From NCBI RefSeq assembly GCF_004336635.1, contig NZ_SJXH01000011.1, positions 1 through 64,000 on the forward strand: a stretch of DNA of 64,000 nucleotides. The letters are read 5' to 3'. Positions 62,926-64,000 of the stretch are shown one piece after another; within the stretch, counting starts at the first letter, position 1; each line of letters opens with the position of its first letter. The translations under genes and the position numbers were made by a program. This stretch comes from Acinetobacter sp. ANC 4862 (GTDB lineage Bacteria > Pseudomonadota > Gammaproteobacteria > Pseudomonadales > Moraxellaceae). The notes below the pieces were generated by a model that was given only the letters and a program-made list of their open reading frames with translations, had not been told where the DNA came from and ran no database searches.

Positions 62926-63840
62926 ATGACACCCTACATGCGACTGGACTTTTTTGATCTACAGCTGTTGTTAAATATTGTGGACACAGGCAGTCTAACC
63001 AAAGGTGCAGAACGCTCTTCAATTTCCCTGCAAGCCGCAAGTGAACGGATTAAAAAAATAGAACAACAGTTTGCAGTGCCTTTATTTACCCGGCATGCTT
63101 CTGGGGTCAAACTGACTCTCGCTGGGCAAACTTTTACAGAGCAGGCACAGTTGCTAATCCAGCAAAGCAGGCAACTGCAACAGGTCATGGCAGCTTTTGC
63201 CGAAGGCTTAAATTCGCAAATGACGCTCTGGTGTAACTCGTCGGCACAAAGTGAATATCTTCCCCTGCTCCTTCCGCAATATCTGGTCGAAAATTCCAAT
63301 ATACAGATTGATTTAAAAGAAGCTGAAACGAACGATATTATTCAGGCACTGGAAAAAGGCACGGCACAATTGGGCTTAATTTCGAGCTTTTTTAATTCTG
63401 ATCATCTACAAACGCTGGAATTTTCCGATGATCCTTTAGTGCTGATTTGCCCTATGAATCACGAACTAAAAGACAAATCAGCACTGCAATTAGTCGATGT
63501 GCTGCATTATCCCTTTGTCGGTTTAATGCAATATCATTCCCTGCAACAATCCATTGAAACGCAGGCAAAATTACTAGGCTGTGCAATTCAATACCGTTTA
63601 CGTTTACCCAATTTTGCCGCGATTGCACAAGTGGTTGCCAATGGGGTCGGTATTGCGATTATGCCAAAACGCGCTGCCAGTCGTTTAAAGACGATTTACG
63701 CATTTCATCACATTGAACTGACAGGAGATTGGGCGAACCGTAAACTGTTATTGGCCGCTAAAAACTTTGATGAATTACCCGTATCCTACCAACATTTCAA
63801 CCAGTTTTTACTTTCGAAAAAGTCCAAGTTGTTGATTTAA
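62926..63840 (+). CDS. LysR-type transcriptional regulator
   Basis: A 304-residue regulator. The winged helix is LQLLLNIVDTGSLTKGAERS then SISLQAASERIKKIEQQFAV and PLFTRHASGVKLTLAG. The effector domain from about residue 93 includes NSSAQSEYLPLLLPQYLVEN. GAGGTG lies 13 bases ahead of the ATG at 62926; the ATG at 62938 (MRLDFFDLQ) is an alternative start. It could regulate the convergent TauE/SafE-type permease gene or distant genes; nothing in the window settles its target. Confidence 0.9.
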   Translation: MTPYMRLDFFDLQLLLNIVDTGSLTKGAERSSISLQAASERIKKIEQQFAVPLFTRHASGVKLTLAGQTFTEQAQLLIQQSRQLQQVMAAFAEGLNSQMTLWCNSSAQSEYLPLLLPQYLVENSNIQIDLKEAETNDIIQALEKGTAQLGLISSFFNSDHLQTLEFSDDPLVLICPMNHELKDKSALQLVDVLHYPFVGLMQYHSLQQSIETQAKLLGCAIQYRLRLPNFAAIAQVVANGVGIAIMPKRAASRLKTIYAFHHIELTGDWANRKLLLAAKNFDELPVSYQHFNQFLLSKKSKLLI

Positions 63841-63875
63841 TTTTAGCTATCAATTATCTCTGTTTAAGCACGAAT

Positions 63876-64000
63876 TTAGATAATTCCAAACTGATGCAAC
63901 ACCATGTAACCACCAAAAATCACCAAGCCACAAAAGAACACTTTACGGAATTTTTGTTCTGGAATGCGATAGCGAATTTTTGTGCCCAGCCACATACCAA
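63876..64000 (-). CDS. TauE/SafE-family sulfite exporter-like permease, C-terminal end
   Basis: The minus strand encodes GMWLGTKIRYRIPEQKFRKV, FFCGLVIFGGYMVLH and QFGII before a TAA at 63876-63878. This GxxLG..L...IP...FR..F...L...G pattern is the last loop and helix of TauE/SafE permeases. The gene continues beyond the window, so only 41 residues are visible. It converges on lysR; AATTATCT/AGATAATT repeats lie in the short spacer. Confidence 0.75.
   Translation of the reverse strand, partial: GMWLGTKIRYRIPEQKFRKVFFCGLVIFGGYMVLHQFGII

Overview
The window is chromosomal DNA from an Acinetobacter species. The evidence is the gene order fkpA - wzc/wzb/wza - gna - variable sugar genes - galU - ugd - gpi - gne1 - pgm, which is the Acinetobacter capsule (K) locus, together with Acinetobacter-type neighbours (ppc, dapB, dnaJ, mutY), an AT-rich base composition and an IS30-family element with the ends of ISAba125. 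No rRNA, tRNA or CRISPR array was seen.

Region 1 (1-527): a cut-off IS3-family element, then a spacer ending in a strong hairpin plus T-run that may be the 3' end of a small RNA. In Acinetobacter the lactate permease gene lldP normally lies beyond pgm; it is not visible here.

Region 2 (528-36141): the capsule locus. The housekeeping module (pgm, gne1, gpi, ugd, galU) makes UDP-Glc, UDP-GlcA and UDP-Gal-type precursors. The variable part looks like two O-unit gene sets joined end to end. The left set (6829-18126) has an initiating transferase, four glycosyltransferases, Wzy, Wzx and a dTDP-3-amino-3,6-dideoxyhexose pathway (RmlA, RmlB, FdtA/QdtA, FdtB/QdtB, FdtC/QdtC) that also contains a PhaJ-like enoyl-CoA hydratase. 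The right set (18362-30883) has a UDP-QuiNAc4NAc pathway (Gdr, QhbB, QhbA), a second initiating transferase, three GT4 enzymes, two acyltransferases, a second Wzx and a WbpP/WbpO pair for UDP-GalNAcA, but no Wzy. Most of these genes overlap by 1-14 bases, as in a translationally coupled operon. The export genes wza-wzb-wzc run the other way. An ISAba125-like element with matching 3-bp target duplications sits between gna and wza, in the divergent promoter region.

Region 3 (36474-49870): two FKBP prolyl isomerases, a dienelactone hydrolase, a HIT protein and mutY. These are followed by a degraded IS605-type element with intact tnpB and a broken tnpA, then an M23 lipoprotein, a small unknown protein, tag, a zinc alcohol dehydrogenase, a LysR / aldo-keto reductase / MFS cluster, a START-like secreted protein and dapB.

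Region 4 (49871-51619): insertion debris between dapB and dnaJ: a second tnpB with an omegaRNA-like 3' end, and a remnant with inverted-repeat ends.

Region 5 (51620-64000): dnaJ, a small membrane protein, an RND efflux pump with its adaptor and a divergent TetR regulator, ppc, an NCS2 pyrimidine permease, a LysR regulator and the cut-off end of a TauE/SafE permease.
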